Shown here: one piece after another, positions 9,926 to 20,454 of the stretch
How positions within the stretch are numbered: position 1 is the first letter of the stretch
Layout: every line of letters begins with the position of its first letter
Origin: Candidula unifasciata
Taxonomy: Eukaryota; Mollusca; Gastropoda; Stylommatophora; Geomitridae
Assembly (NCBI GenBank): GCA_905116865.2
Contig: CAJHNH020000222.1
Span: forward strand, 381,501 to 445,500
Direction: 5' to 3'
DNA: 64,000 nucleotides
Made by a program: the position numbers and the translations under genes
The notes under the pieces: generated by a model
Database searches by the model: none
Told to the model about the DNA's origin: nothing
Seen by the model: the letters and a program-made list of their open reading frames with translations, nothing else

Positions 9926-10139
9926 GCTCGGCTCTCTATCGTGGCTGGTTAAACCCGACTTTCGCGGCGGCCGGGTGACGAACTCCTTGTGGTCCGGGGT
10001 CACTCACGGGGGTAGGCCGAAAAGCCACATTTCTCCCAGATTAAGGGTACCTAAAATGGAATCAAGGCCGAAGAGTTGCGATATCCATAGTGCCGAGCCA
10101 AAGGGTTTACAACTCATGGTTTCTGGATACTTAAAATCG
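9926..10139 (+). mobile_element. SINE family A, copy 2
   Basis: Plus-strand copy with the tRNA-like head GGCTCTCTATCGTGGCTGG, B box region GGTCCGGGGTCACTC, and 3' end GTTTCTGGATACTTAAAATC. The direct repeat GTGTATCCA at 9917-9925 and 10140-10148 fits a target duplication. Confidence 0.82.
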
Positions 10140-10570
10140 GTGTATCCATGCTGAATGTATCCAGAAGCAGTTGACTGGGATAGCTTATTTTGTTACCCAG
10201 CAACCTACTTCTACATGCATTGTCGTTTAACACCAAATTCCCAACATGCGGTTTATCATCTCTGACTCTACTTTCTCGACATCTCTGGAATACAGCGCAT
10301 TTATGGTGTCCTTACACCTGTCAAAGGAGCAAAGTCTCACTTGTGATATGTCACTGGTTTGGAGACATGGCAGACCTATGTAAGCTTTGTGACCTGTGTC
10401 AGATAATGCACGAAACATTGCTGGATGATCTGTGACATGTCAGTTTCTGTCATGGTTGTACTGGGTTGGCTATAGAGTAGATGGTCTCTAGACTGTAACC
10501 GGCAGTATGGCTAGATTGTAGCCGGTGTTTGGCTGATTATTTGTAGAGAAGGCGTAACTAGTTGGGTCTT
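10140..10570. other. unassigned sequence
   Basis: A minus-strand frame of about 63 codons (10227-10418) shows no recognisable family. It may be another transposon remnant. Confidence 0.35.
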
Positions 10571-10960
10571 TTTCTTCTTCTGCCTTTCTATCCCCCAATG
10601 GAGCATAGGCCCTCAAACAACTCACGCCAAGTCGTTCTATTCTTCGCCATTGCATGGAGCTCTCCCCATGTCCTCCCAATCTTTCTAACCTCATTCTCCA
10701 GCTCTCTTCTCCATGTGTTTTTTGGGCCTTCCTTTATTCCTATGCCCCTGTGGGTTCCAATGCAAATACATTCTAGTTATGCTGTTCTCCTGTTTTTTCA
10801 GTGTGTGCCCTATCTAACACCAGCGTCTTTTCCTCACCTCCTGCTCCACTGGAGCCTGTTTAGTTCTCTCCCAAAGTTCTACATTAGTTATTCTATCATA
10901 CCATTTTATTCCCTCTATTCTGCGCAGGCACCAGTTAATGAATGTCTGTAATTTATTAGT
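10570..10960 (-). pseudogene. LINE ORF2 C-terminal remnant (WR-type)
   Basis: Minus-strand frames read RKIGRTWGELHAMAKNRTTW followed by RELFEGLCSIGG. This is the DLxxxAxNRxxWRxLVxGLCS pattern at the C terminus of many LINE ORF2 proteins. The same class is at 40860-41045. Confidence 0.65.
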
Positions 10961-11684
10961 ATAGTTGGGTAACTAGTAATAAATGATTAATAGCAATGAA
11001 GGTGATTCTAGGAGTAGCTAGTTTATCATTGAGTATAGAAGGTTCTGCTGTTAGTTGCAATGACCTGTTGAACTATGTGAGGTTTTATAGTGTGAGGAAG
11101 TTCTGTTTATAACTTAGTGTAACATTTTTTACATCAATGTCGTTTCGGTTGTGTAATATGAGATATAAGACTTTGTAATTCTGTTTCTTAATAAACATAA
11201 ATGTTAGTTGTTATTCTGTTATTCAATCTTTAGTTTGTTAAGTATAGGAATGGTACTATTATTTAGTTGTTGTAGTCTTTATACCAATTTTACCATTCTA
11301 CTCTCTTTCATATCTCCACTGACGATTACCTGATCGTTTGGGGTGTAGACTTATTACTACACTCACCACATAGGAGAACCTGTTGTCCTCTCATACATCC
11401 TTTAACTATTATTTCTTCTCGTCTGTCTCTCTCTGCACTTTTATATATCTTCTCTTCTTCTATCCCATTTAAAATGTACCTTGTTACACATCGCCCACCA
11501 ACACTTCAATGAGGTAACGGGCGCAGGAGGAGGAGAGTGAGGAAGAAGAAGAAGTTAGCCTCAGCTCCGTGTTGGCTGAAAGTAGTCCCTGTACTAGCTA
11601 CTACTTCCTTTCCATTTCATTGTGCTGGGTAATCACACGTATATGCAGAAGCCAGCTAGAGACAAAGATACATTGCACCTGGTT
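10961..11684. other. AT-rich, no recognisable feature
   Basis: TA/TG-rich sequence with many TAG/TTA triplets. A short GAGGAGGAG/GAAGAAGAAG patch near 11525-11560 may be a SINE tail. No exon seen. Confidence 0.4.
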
Positions 11685-11850
11685 TTATCCCGTATGGCCC
11701 AGTCTCTCTTTGCAGAACAGCTAGCTGCCTGTCGAGATCGAGAGCGTCGCACATAGCACGACCTCCGTATCTCCGGTGACGATCCACACGGATCTCCATA
11801 AAACTTGCACTCGTGAACTGAACGGCGCTCCATGAAACGAACACGCTATC
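11685..11850 (+). repeat. dispersed repeat K, copy 2
   Basis: Second copy of K (see 7045-7200), in the same orientation, with ATCTCCGGTGACGATCC and GAACTGAACGGCGCTCC equivalents. Confidence 0.6.
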
Positions 11851-12289
11851 TTCAGAGCGCGATGCAATCGGCTTGACTACTTCGCCACGAAGACTGTAAA
11901 AGCACCCTCTTCAAGTAGATCAAACTACATCAAATCGAATCTGTTTTAATGTCTGATCTCCAGTCCCAATTATACACAGAAACAATGTCGAACACATTCA
12001 ACTTGCTTCAGACAGCTTTTGCAGCGTTCAGTTATATTTGTGGTCTGCTTTATTGGTGCCAAGTGTATTGACTGATATTTGTGTATTTGTGCCTGGGTTG
12101 ATGGCTTAATGTCACTGTCCGAGTATATTGTCCTTCCCTACATGTTTGGCTTCCATTTTCAAGAATTAGGGCTTGAACTTCTGTCTCAACCACCAACGGG
12201 CCTTGTTGTTTGCAATCTTTACCCAGTTTTATGCAGACTGAAAAGGATATACCCAGCTCTGCTGGCACTAGTATCTTCTACAACCTCAT

Positions 12290-12665
12290 CCACCACACAG
12301 CTACAAGGAAACCAAAACAGCGCTAAAGCAGTCTTTCAAGCGGGAGTGGAGAAGGCAGAATGGAGATTACAGACCAGAGAGTGACAGCATTAACAAACTC
12401 AACAAGAAAGAACAAACATCAATTTTTAGACTTCGGACTGGACACTGTGGTCTTCGGGCACACCTGTACAGAATAGGCATAAAAGAATCTGCTGCCTGTG
12501 ATTGTGGAGCAGAAAGACAGACCTCTGCACATACTGCAGTACTGCCCTTACCTCTCCCAGCAAAGACTGTGGATCTGGCCTAGGGGATCCACATTGCGAG
12601 AGAAGCTATGGGGGACCGGAGGCGACCTTAAACGCACAATCCTATTTGTGACCCAGACGGGACTC
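12290..12665 (+). pseudogene. LINE ORF2 C-terminal remnant with Cys-His knuckle
   Basis: The frames read KLNKKEQTSIFRLRTGHCGL, RAHLYRIGIKESAACDCGAE and TSAHTAVLPLPLPAK. This is the FRLRTGHxxLxxHLxRxG ... CxCGxxxQTxxHxLxxCPL pattern of a LINE family. Stops are frequent. Same class at 27880-28240. Confidence 0.7.
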
Positions 12666-13095
12666 AATGTTTAGCATGACTGATGTCGAACGCAGAAGAA
12701 GAAAAAGTCTGGCCCACCCAGGATTTTTCTCTTTTCAGCCTGACACCCTTCTTCTTGCGAATCTCACTGTACAATGGATGGTGTGTATCAGCACTGATGC
12801 GAAGATACGCACGTGCTCGACAAATCTGTTCTCACGTCCATGGGTGGAAAATCAAGGAGGTAACGCATCGCTCTGCATGCCGTATTTTTTGTGCATCCAA
12901 GTATGATCGCATGGCCTAATTCTGTATCCGATCTAGTCTGTCTGTCTGTGTGCGGCTAAGAGTCAGAATCGCCAGAGCGTACTCAAATTACAGAAAGGAT
13001 CAGACCCTGGTAAAGATTTCATCAGACTCTTTGATATGGTAATCATACTTAAGTCCATAATTTATCACCGACTGGATCCCATGCTGGAACACTGT
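12666..13095. other. no recognisable feature
   Basis: Sequence upstream of the Rab35 promoter region, without repeats I can name or coding signatures. Confidence 0.4.
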
Positions 13096-13105
13096 GAAAA
13101 ACTTT

Positions 13106-13318
13106 TATTTTTTAATATCCAGAAACCATGAGTTCTTAACCCTTTGGCTCGGTATTATGGATATCGCAATACTTCGGCCTTGATTCCATGATAGGTACCG
13201 TAAATCTGGTAGAAATTTCGCTTTTCTGCCTTCCCCGGGAGTGAACCCGGATCACAAGGAGTTCGTCACCCAGTAACCGCGATGTCAGGTTTAACCAACT
13301 ACGCTAGAGAGCCGGGAT
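13106..13318 (-). mobile_element. SINE family A, copy 3, just upstream of Rab35
   Basis: Minus-strand copy about 300 bp before the Rab35 start codon. The T-rich left edge is its A-rich tail. Flanks GAAAAACTTT (13096-13105) and GAACAACTTT (13319-13328) are a 9/10 target duplication. Its pol III boxes point away from the gene. Confidence 0.82.
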
Positions 13319-13480
13319 GAACAACTTTGTTGCATGTCCATTGCTGTCATAATCTTGAGAGCACTGAGTCATTTTTGTCATTTTACCCTAATTGTAACCT
13401 TCAAATACAGGTTGAACAGGGTCAAATCCTAGAGAGAAGGGTGGGGGGTGACCCTCTCCATTTGCTTGTACCGGGAAGGC

Positions 13481-13492
13481 CGCGCATGCGCA
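13481..13492. promoter_or_regulatory. NRF-1-type palindrome in the Rab35 promoter/5'UTR
   Basis: CGCGCATGCGCA fits the YGCGCAYGCGCR consensus of the housekeeping factor NRF-1 at all positions. It lies in a local CpG-rich patch about 130 bp upstream of the ATG. An ETS-like CTTCCGTCTT (13531-13540) follows. TATA is not evident. The transcription start is not determined. Confidence 0.65.
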
Positions 13493-13617
13493 GAAGCCGC
13501 TCGGAAACAGACGTCTGTAGTCAGCTATCGCTTCCGTCTTGTAGCGATATCCCTCCCCTCTCTCATCTTCCACCGGTTTACACTCTAATAAATACCACTT
13601 TCGAGCACGGAGCTACC

Positions 13618-13669
13618 ATGGCTCGAGAATATGACCATTTGTTTAAGTTACTGATTATCGGGGACAGCG
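13618..13669 (+). CDS. Rab35: Rab35 exon 1 (start, P-loop part 1)
   Basis: Encodes residues 1-17 and the first base of Gly18: MAREYDHLFKLLIIGDS. This is almost identical to the N terminus of animal Rab35 (MARDYDHLFKLLIIGDS). The ATG has a strong Kozak context (ACC before, G after). An in-frame ATG at 13327 has no intervening stop, but the family always begins MAR(D/E)YD, so the downstream start is chosen. The donor GTAAGA follows. The exon carries the first half of the GxxxxGKS phosphate loop, completed by exon 2. Confidence 0.95.
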
Positions 13670-13809
13670 GTAAGACAGTTTGTTGTTTTGATATGTTCAA
13701 TGTTGCTCATTGCGTCTGCTATATGTTCCGTGTACTGTATGAATGTGGTTGTTGTTTTCGGCTGTCTTTTGCTTTTGCACTTTTACTTTTATGTTTGTGT
13801 TTTAATTTT

Positions 13810-13890
13810 ATGTTTGGTAAGGGACTGGTGTCTCTTGCTAAGAAATGTGTCGACTGGATAAGACATTTACATTAATTCAGAAAAAAATCA
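13810..13890 (+). repeat. intron-1 local repeat, copy a
   Basis: TTTGGTAAGGGACTGGT, then AGAAATGTGT and ATTTACATTAATTCAGAAAA. It matches a block at 17060-17163 closely, and more diverged blocks at 13985-14110, 14992-15065 and 15130-15205. Function unknown. Confidence 0.5.
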
Positions 13891-13984
13891 GAAATTCGTA
13901 AGCAAAAGGTATAACGACAATATTTATAATAAATTAGACGCTCAATCATCAATCAGTTAAACGTACATTTACGAAGGCTCTTAC

Positions 13985-14110
13985 GACTTGCTACTTCTTA
14001 GACTTAGACAAGTCCAGTATTTCTTGCTCTTGTTTAGTATTGTCATTGAATAGGATAATGACAGTTACTGTTACTTGAGGAAATTTGCTCACATTCAGTA
14101 AGAATGCTAT
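13985..14110 (+). repeat. intron-1 local repeat, copy b
   Basis: Diverged copy with CTTGTTTAGTATTG, GAGGAAATTTGCTCACATTC and AGTAAGAATGC. Confidence 0.4.
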
Positions 14111-14212
14111 TACTTAAAAACATAAAGTAATGACGATAAACATTATTGAAATAATATAATAATATACCATTTTCTATTCACAACTATGTTTATATGATTT
14201 AAGTTTAAGAAG

Positions 14213-14975
14213 GAGCTCTCCTCTGAACTTCTATCCCACATTATGGCGGCCAAACAAATATCCTAACAGGGCCTCAGTCCCATTAAAAATGCGGACTTCT
14301 CGGGCTTCCTGTCGAGCGGCAAAACTAGGATTGGCTCCGCATAACAAAACAAATGCTCTAACAGGGTCTCAGCGATATGTTAATTGGGGACCTGTCTCTG
14401 TGACTATGCCTTACCGCCGACCGTATCCCCCACGCGCGCTATGGGCGGTGCGGATGGGGACTAAACTAAATGGCTGGGACTCACGAGCAGCAGCTACTGC
14501 ATCTCCTGCAACTTCATCAAATTTATTTGCTCGTGAGTCCCAGTTTAGCCCCCCATCTGTGCCCGCGTATTGGCACGGGGGATACTGTCGGCAGTGAGTG
14601 TAACCGCGTTTTGCGCATGCAGAAAAGTTTGAGAACAGCAACGACACTAATCTGCATCAGCGCGCATGGTCTCCCTGCCATGTCGCTTTTATCGTCTGTA
14701 ATGTTGCGTGCCTCGAAATTGTCAATGGTCGCTAGTATCATCTGCTAGTATCATATGCAGAAACGCTCGAAAGTGTCAGCGGTCACTATTATTGTCTGCT
14801 ACTATCTTCTGCAGTGTTGCATCTCTTGAAATTGTCAGGTGATCCTAGTTTGGCCACGATTCGTTCGTCGCCGCAAGTCCGCATATTTTTAATAGGACTG
14901 AGGCCCTGTTAGGATATTTGTTTGGCCGCCATAATGCCGGGGTAGAAGTTCGTAGGAGAGCCTAAGAAGGTATTC
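14213..14975. mobile_element. foldback (large inverted-repeat) element, 0.75 kb
   Basis: The left end GGAGCTCTCCTCTGAACTTC...TTATGGCGGCC is the inverse of the right end GGCCGCCATAA...GAAGTTCGTAGGAGAGCC. The arms run about 100 bp each (through CCTAACAGGGCCTCAGTCC). A second internal hairpin pairs TGGCTGGGACTCACGAGCA with TGCTCGTGAGTCCCAG. No ORF. Shorter relative at 19575-19985. Confidence 0.8.
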
Positions 14976-14991
14976 AGACTAATGCAATGTT

Positions 14992-15065
14992 TCTTGTTTA
15001 GACTTAAGAAATGTGTTGATTAGGTGAGGAAATTTACATAAATTCAATAAGAATGCAGGAATCCT
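14992..15065 (+). repeat. intron-1 local repeat, copy c
   Basis: CTTGTTTAGACTTAAGAAAT, GTGTTGATTAGG, GAGGAAATTTACATAAATTC, AATAAGAATGC. It has the best consensus of the intron-1 local family. Confidence 0.5.
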
Positions 15066-15129
15066 CATGGGTAGAAAGGCATAATTTATAAAGTCACTTA
15101 ACTAAGACCAATATACTTATTTAGTATAC

Positions 15130-15205
15130 TTTTCACTCAGTCTTGCTTGAAATATGTTGATTAGTAGAGAAGGTGTACAAAGTACACAAATTCAGTAAGA
15201 ATTAA
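15130..15205 (+). repeat. intron-1 local repeat, copy d
   Basis: AGTCTTGCTTGAAATATGTT, GATTAGTAGAGAAGG, CACAAATTCAGTAAGAATTA. Adjacent to copy c, same orientation. Confidence 0.45.
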
Positions 15206-15499
15206 ACAATTTTAAAGCATATGTTAATGATGTTATAGTTTATTAAAATAAGAGACCCTCTGTATTCATGCACTTTGTCATATATCCCGTCATCTTCTTG
15301 TGATGCAATTTTTCTCTATTTTGAAGCCCCACCAAACCTCTTGCCGCAATATAGCCCGACCATAAATATGGTCTAATGGCTGAACGCGATTTTTGCAACC
15401 TCTCCATGGTTGATCCTCATCCACATGGTAGCACTCTGTGTCATCGGGTGTTTATCGCTTGTGTGATGTCCTAGTGGGGTAAAAATCTACTACTACTAA

Positions 15500-16241
15500 T
15501 CATGCATAGAACCAGCTAGAGCCAGCTTTAAACACATCTTGTGATTGTAACAGACTTACCAAGCAAGTTGAGATAGGTGGAGACAGGTATCCTCCATGCA
15601 TAGAACAAGCTTGAGGGCCAACTTTACACACATCTTGTGATTGTAACAGACTTACCAAGCAAGTTGAGATGGGTGGAGACAGTTATCTTCCATGCATAGA
15701 ACCAGCTTTACACACATCTTGTGATTGTAACTGACTTACAGAGCAAGTTGAGATAGATGGAGACAGGTATCCTCCATGCATAGAACCAGCCTGAGAGCCA
15801 ACTTTACACACATCTTGTGATTGTAACTGACTTACCAAGCAAGTTGAGATGGGCAGAGACAGGTATCCTCCATGCATAGAACCAGCTTGAGAGCCAACTT
15901 TACACACATTTTGTGATTGTAACTGATTTACCGAACAAGTTGAGATGGGCAGAGACAGGTATCCTCCATGCATAGAACCAGCTTGAGAGCCAACTTTACA
16001 CACATCTTGTGATTGTAACTGACTTACCAAGCAAGTTGAGATGGGTGGAGACAGTTATCTTCCATGCGTAGAACCAGCTTTACACACATCTTGTGATTGT
16101 AACTGACTTACCGAGCAAGTTGAGATAGATGGAGACAGGTATCCTTCATGCATAGAACCAGCTTTACACACATCTTGTGATTGTAACTGACTTACCGAGC
16201 AAGTTGAGATAGATGGAGACAGGTATCCTCCATGCATAACG
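15500..16241. repeat. 96/81-bp tandem repeat, about 8 copies
   Basis: Units begin CATGCATAGAACCAGC and include TTTACACACATCTTGTGATT and CAAGTTGAGAT(G/A)G. A shorter variant lacks about 15 bp (GAGAGCCAACT). Both lengths are multiples of three, which keeps a minus-strand frame open (motif SQLQSQDVCK...GGYLS), but there is no start context or flanking exon. Treated as a satellite, not a gene. Confidence 0.9.
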
Positions 16242-16289
16242 GTAAGCATTGCTTCAGAAGTCCAGGATAGTTAGCATCCTTTGGATATT

Positions 16290-16590
16290 TTGTCAATGTG
16301 TTGAAAAGTGAAAAGGCGGATGAATCAGCTGGCTTTGCAGCACTTGGTGGTAAATTGATGCATGACAAGCTGGATGTTGTATTGTAACGACCCTTTGGGA
16401 GAAAGTAAACTGCGTGGGGAAAAATAAGATCACAGTCTAAAAGAATGGCGCAACAAAGTGATCAGGGAATCTGACTGACTCTCTACACTCATGGGAGGGC
16501 CAAGATGGGCAATACAGTCAGAATGGTCCTGGTACGGTCGGAACTATAACCGCACATCCTGCTGATTATTGTCCCAAGAACTTTGATATT
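16290..16590 (+). pseudogene. LINE RNase H-domain remnant
   Basis: The frame reads KADESAGFAALGGKLMHDKL, equivalent to the EQxDRLAGSAxLGGxLxHDK region of RNase H in related LINEs. It is followed by a decayed tail. Stops throughout. Same class as 50922-51284. Confidence 0.6.
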
Positions 16591-17035
16591 GGTTCCTAAC
16601 TCGTAATTTATCAAAAGAAGAATTATATACTGGCTTCAGGCATCATAAGCCAATGTTTTTCTCTCTGGTTCCTAACTCATAATTTATCAAAAGAAGAATT
16701 ATATACTGGCTTCAGGCATCATAAGCCAATGTTTTTCTCTCTGGTTCCTAACTCATAATTTATCAAAAGAAGAATTATATACTGGCTTCAGGCATCATAA
16801 GCCAATGTTTTTCTCTCTGGTTCCTAACTCATAATTTATCAAAAGAAGAATTATATACTGGCTTCAGGCATCATAAGCCAATGTTTTTCTCTCTGGTTCC
16901 TAACTCATAATTTATCAAAAGAAAAATTATATACTGGCTTCAGGCATCATAAGCCAATGTTTTTCTCTCTGGTTCCTAACTCAACTCATCAAAAGAAGAA
17001 CTATATACTGGCTTCAAGTCATGATAAATCAAGGA
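16591..17035. repeat. 76-bp tandem repeat, about 6 copies
   Basis: Units start at 16591, 16667, 16743, 16819, 16895 and 16971 (GGTTCCTAACTCATAATTTA ... AGCCAATGTTTTTCTCTCT). The first five are nearly identical and the last is diverged. No link to a mobile element seen. Confidence 0.93.
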
Positions 17036-17059
17036 TTTTCTGCCTTTTGCTTGCCTTGG

Positions 17060-17163
17060 TTTTTTTAGTTTGGTAAGTGACTGGTCTTAGTTGCTTAGAC
17101 TTAGAAATAAGCCAATTTAATAGGAAAATTTAATAGATTCAGAAAAAATATATCAGTTATGTC
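17060..17163 (+). repeat. intron-1 local repeat, copy e
   Basis: TTTGGTAAGTGACTGGTCTT, then TAGAAATAAG, AATTTAATAGATTCAGAAAA and ATATCAG. The closest partner is copy a, 3.2 kb away beside exon 1. Confidence 0.5.
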
Positions 17164-17269
17164 AAAGCTTAAGGTATTGAATATTGTTTAAAAAAAAACT
17201 AAATACCATCTTTTTTAAACATAATAAGAAAGAATAATATATAATATTGTTGGCACATTTCCATCTTTC

Positions 17270-18260
17270 CAGACATCATCATCATCTAGCAGGTCCTTCT
17301 GCTATTATTTTTTTCCCGTCCGTCATGGTGCTTGATATGACAAAAGGCGGTCTTCCCCTTTCTCTCTTTCCACAGATCTTACCAGTAGTTACAACATGTT
17401 CCATTTTCCCTCTTCTCATTACGTGACCAAAAAATGATGACTGTCCTCCTGATGTTTGTGATAAGTTATCTTCGAGTATTTGCCTCTTTCAAAACATCTG
17501 GGTTGCTTTTCTTAGCAGTCCAAGAAATTCTAAGGATTCTTCTATAAAACCACATCTCCGAGGCCTTAAGATATTGTTCAGCCTGTTTATTAATTGTCCA
17601 GGCTTCACAGCGGTATGTTAAAATTGACTCCATATAGCATGGGAGAATTCTTTTCCTAGCCTCCATTGATACGGATTTATTGCATAAAATGTTCTTCATT
17701 TTGTAAAATGCAGTTTTGGCCTGTCCTATTCTATTCTTTATCACTGTGATACCTCTTCCATTGGATGTTTCCCATGTGCCTAGATACTTAAATTTCTGAC
17801 TTGTCGCTATCAAGACCCTCATCAGCATAACGCATGGTGTTTATGTTATGACCACCAACCACAATTCCTGGCATATCCATGATAGATCTAATATTTTATA
17901 TTCACTGTATAATGAAAACAAATCAGGTGATAGTGCACATCCCTGTCTTACTCCCCTCTCTGTAGGTCTACCTGGATATTATCTCTCCATAGTCTTCTTG
18001 GTCTGCCTCATGGCCTGTGTCCATTCAGCTCCCTTGTGTATGCAGTTTTACCTCTTGTCATCTGACATTCTCTCAATGTGCCCCAACCATTTCAGTCCAT
18101 AAGCCCTCGTGATGCCAGTGATCAGCAGTGATTTAAACAGATTATGAATTTCATTGTTGCCTCTCATTCTCCATTCCCCACTGTTTGCATCTTTGATGAG
18201 TCCAAAGATTCGCCATAGACGCTGTTCTTGAAAATTTGCAGCTCTGATTACCTTTCCTAT
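17270..18260 (-). pseudogene. LINE reverse transcriptase and C-terminal remnants
   Basis: Minus strand, from right to left: a fragment IKDANSGEWRxRxNNEIHN, LKWLGHIERMSDD (about 18250-18030); the palm motif GVRQGCALSPDLFSLYSEYK (near 17950); GGHNINTMRYADE at the catalytic box (near 17835); then KFKYLGTWETSNGRGITVIK, ILTYRCEAWTINKQ and YRRILRISWT (17828-17466). Motif order indicates at least two overlapping copies. Frameshifts and stops mean no product. Confidence 0.78.
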
Positions 18261-18739
18261 CTTGGTTTTTGGCTTTCAGCCTTCGAGCACTGGAAAGGCT
18301 GCCGTCCGATCGAGAATGGATAAATATACCATCCTCCTGATCTCGCTACAGACTATATGCCCCCTTAAAAGATTATAGTATGTTAAGGCTATGATGTATT
18401 TCCATGCGATGTCTTGATAATTTTTTTTTAAACTAAAGGTTATTATTATTGTTTAAAAATGAAAGATGTCAGTCGAATGCATTCCATTGTTTGTAACTAA
18501 TATTTAATTGGTTTTGATGATGTTTATATTATGTAACCTCAGGTTGCCTACCTGTAAGACTTACATCAATTTTGGAATAGGCTTATTTTTATGCTCTCTA
18601 AAACGTTCAAGTAATGTCAGTATAAATGAGAACACATTCCAGCATGTGTAAGACTTAGATATTATACTTTTTTTCCCCTTTCTTTTTTTTTTTTTTTGGT
18701 ACTTTTCTATATTTCTCACATTTTTAATTTTGCATTCCT

Positions 18740-18785
18740 CTTTTTATTATTATTATTATTAATATTATTGTTATTATTATTAACT
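18740..18785. repeat. (ATT)n microsatellite
   Basis: Imperfect ATT/TTA triplets. Confidence 0.8.
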
Positions 18786-18869
18786 ATGAAATGAGGTAAA
18801 AATGAAAAATTGAATGAAAGGAGCGGAGTGGAAGGGCAGAATGTTAGACGGGCCTGCATGCCCAATTCT

Positions 18870-19100
18870 TAACCCTTTGAAAATAAAGTTTGTTCGTTCA
18901 TTCGAAAGTCATGTTTCAGAAGAAGTGAAAAGTGTATTCTAAAGAGGGTAGGAGCAAGTACACATCCTTGCTTCATGCCATTGTTGAATCTAAATTCTTC
19001 CAGTGTTACACCATCAAAGTTGATTGTACCTTTCATACCTGTGTGGAACCACTCAATAATGATTGGTAGTGATAATACACAAGCGTGACAACACACCATT
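18870..19100 (-). pseudogene. LINE reverse transcriptase remnant
   Basis: The minus frame gives WFHTGMKGTINFDGVTLEEF and NNGMKQGCVLAPTLFRIHFS, the canonical fingers/palm segment (SFHxGMxGxVxxxG ... GVKQGCVLAPTLFxI) of a LINE RT. Only about 75 codons remain open. Confidence 0.8.
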
Positions 19101-19204
19101 CACTGCATAAAGCTATCAATAACACTAGTTGAATAGAACACTTCCTAGTGTTGACTAAGTTAAGGGGGTCACTGTGTCGGAGCGTTTAAGGTGTTAGCCT
19201 TGTC

Positions 19205-19580
19205 CTTTGAAGGTTTTGGGTTTATTTCAATGACATCATCATCATCATGTGCCTTGCAGACTGGCGTGGGCAATCATGCCTTTCCACAATCCGCGATCTC
19301 CTGCAGCATGTATCACTTCCTTGCTGACACACCTCCATGCCATGCAACAAGACTATCAAGAATCTTTTCTCATTGTCTTCCTCTATGCCTCCTTCCATAG
19401 ATCTTTCCAGTGATCACAACATGTTCCAGTTTCCCTCTTCTCATTACGTGGCCGCAAAATGATGACTTGTCTCCTTCTGATGTCTGTGATAATTTGTCTT
19501 CAGGCTCCCATCTCTTTCCAAACCTCTTAGTTGCTATTTTTGGCTGTCCAAGGTATTTTAAGCATATTTTCATGGGCTAT
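19205..19580 (-). pseudogene. LINE ORF2 C-terminal remnant
   Basis: The minus frame reads FCGHVMRRGKLEHVVITGKI, YGRRHRGRQREKILDSL and further decayed residues. Same class as 26935-27290 and 55555-55680. Its left part abuts the foldback element that follows. Confidence 0.75.
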
Positions 19581-19985
19581 CCTTCTTTTAACGGGCACAT
19601 AATATGGCGGCCAAAAACACCCTAACAGGGCCTCAGTCACATGTAAAATGCTGACTTCCTGCACTTAAATTGCGGACTTCCAGTGACTACCGCCACCGCA
19701 GAGAGTATCTCCCACGCCGCTACGTGTGGCATAGAGTGGGGCTAAACTAGATGGCTGGGACTCACGAGCAGCAGCTACCGCATCTCCTGCAGCTTCCTTC
19801 ATTTGATTTGCTCGTGAGTCTCAGCCATCTAGTTTAGCCCCGCTTCATGCCACACGTAGCGGCGTCGAGATACTGTCGGCGGTGGCAGTAGTTGCCTTAA
19901 GTCCGCAATTTACATGTGACTGAGGCTATGTCAGGTTGTGTTTTTGGCGGCCATAATATGTGCCCATTATTCGGAGGATAGCCTA
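19575..19985. mobile_element. foldback element, near-perfect palindrome
   Basis: Arms of about 170 bp run from GGGCTATCCTTC / GGGCACATAATATGGCGGCC on the left to GGCGGCCATAATATGTGCCC / GAGGATAGCC on the right. They surround a loop of about 45 bp near 19790. The core GATGGCTGGGACTCACGAGC is shared with the element at 14213-14975. Confidence 0.85.
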
Positions 19986-20450
19986 ATTTAGATCAAAAGT
20001 GCAGTTTTATGAAGATATGCAGTAGTGTTGGACTCTGATAACTAGGCCCTGCTGCCCGCTCTAAGCATCAGTTCCCATAACTTTTTGACCCTACTAATGT
20101 AGCTTTTTTCGTTATTTTTTTAAAGTGTATTTTGTTGTTATTGTAAGTGCGGATTGTTAAAAGTGGCAGAGGTTGTAAGTTCAAGAGAAGGTGTATTAAA
20201 CCTATTTCCCATACTGCTGTATTGGATCAGAAACCTAGAAATTGCTTGCAGAAAAAAAATAATTGCTCATCAGCTGCATTAATTAACTGGAGCCTGCCAA
20301 CAAGGAAAAACAATTTAAATAATATGACAGAATAATTAATGCAGATTTAGAGTACAGAACTAAACAAATTCCACTGAGTTAAGTAATAAGTAAGAGGTCT
20401 AGAAAAGATACGGTTAGAAATTTCCTCCCTGTGTTGGCCTCTATCATAGT
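19986..20450. other. no recognisable feature
   Basis: AT-rich intronic sequence; nothing supported. Confidence 0.4.
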
Positions 20451-20454
20451 TTTT

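Noticed and set aside
13327..13875. 182-codon frame as a separate protein
   Set aside because: It is the Rab35 first exon read through its donor into intron 1, with an upstream extension. The family start MAREYD and the GTAAGA donor explain it.
15683..16249. Minus-strand frames with SQLQSQDVCK repeats as a repetitive protein gene
   Set aside because: They stay open only because the tandem unit lengths (96 and 81 bp) are divisible by three. No signal peptide, splice context or flanking coding sequence.
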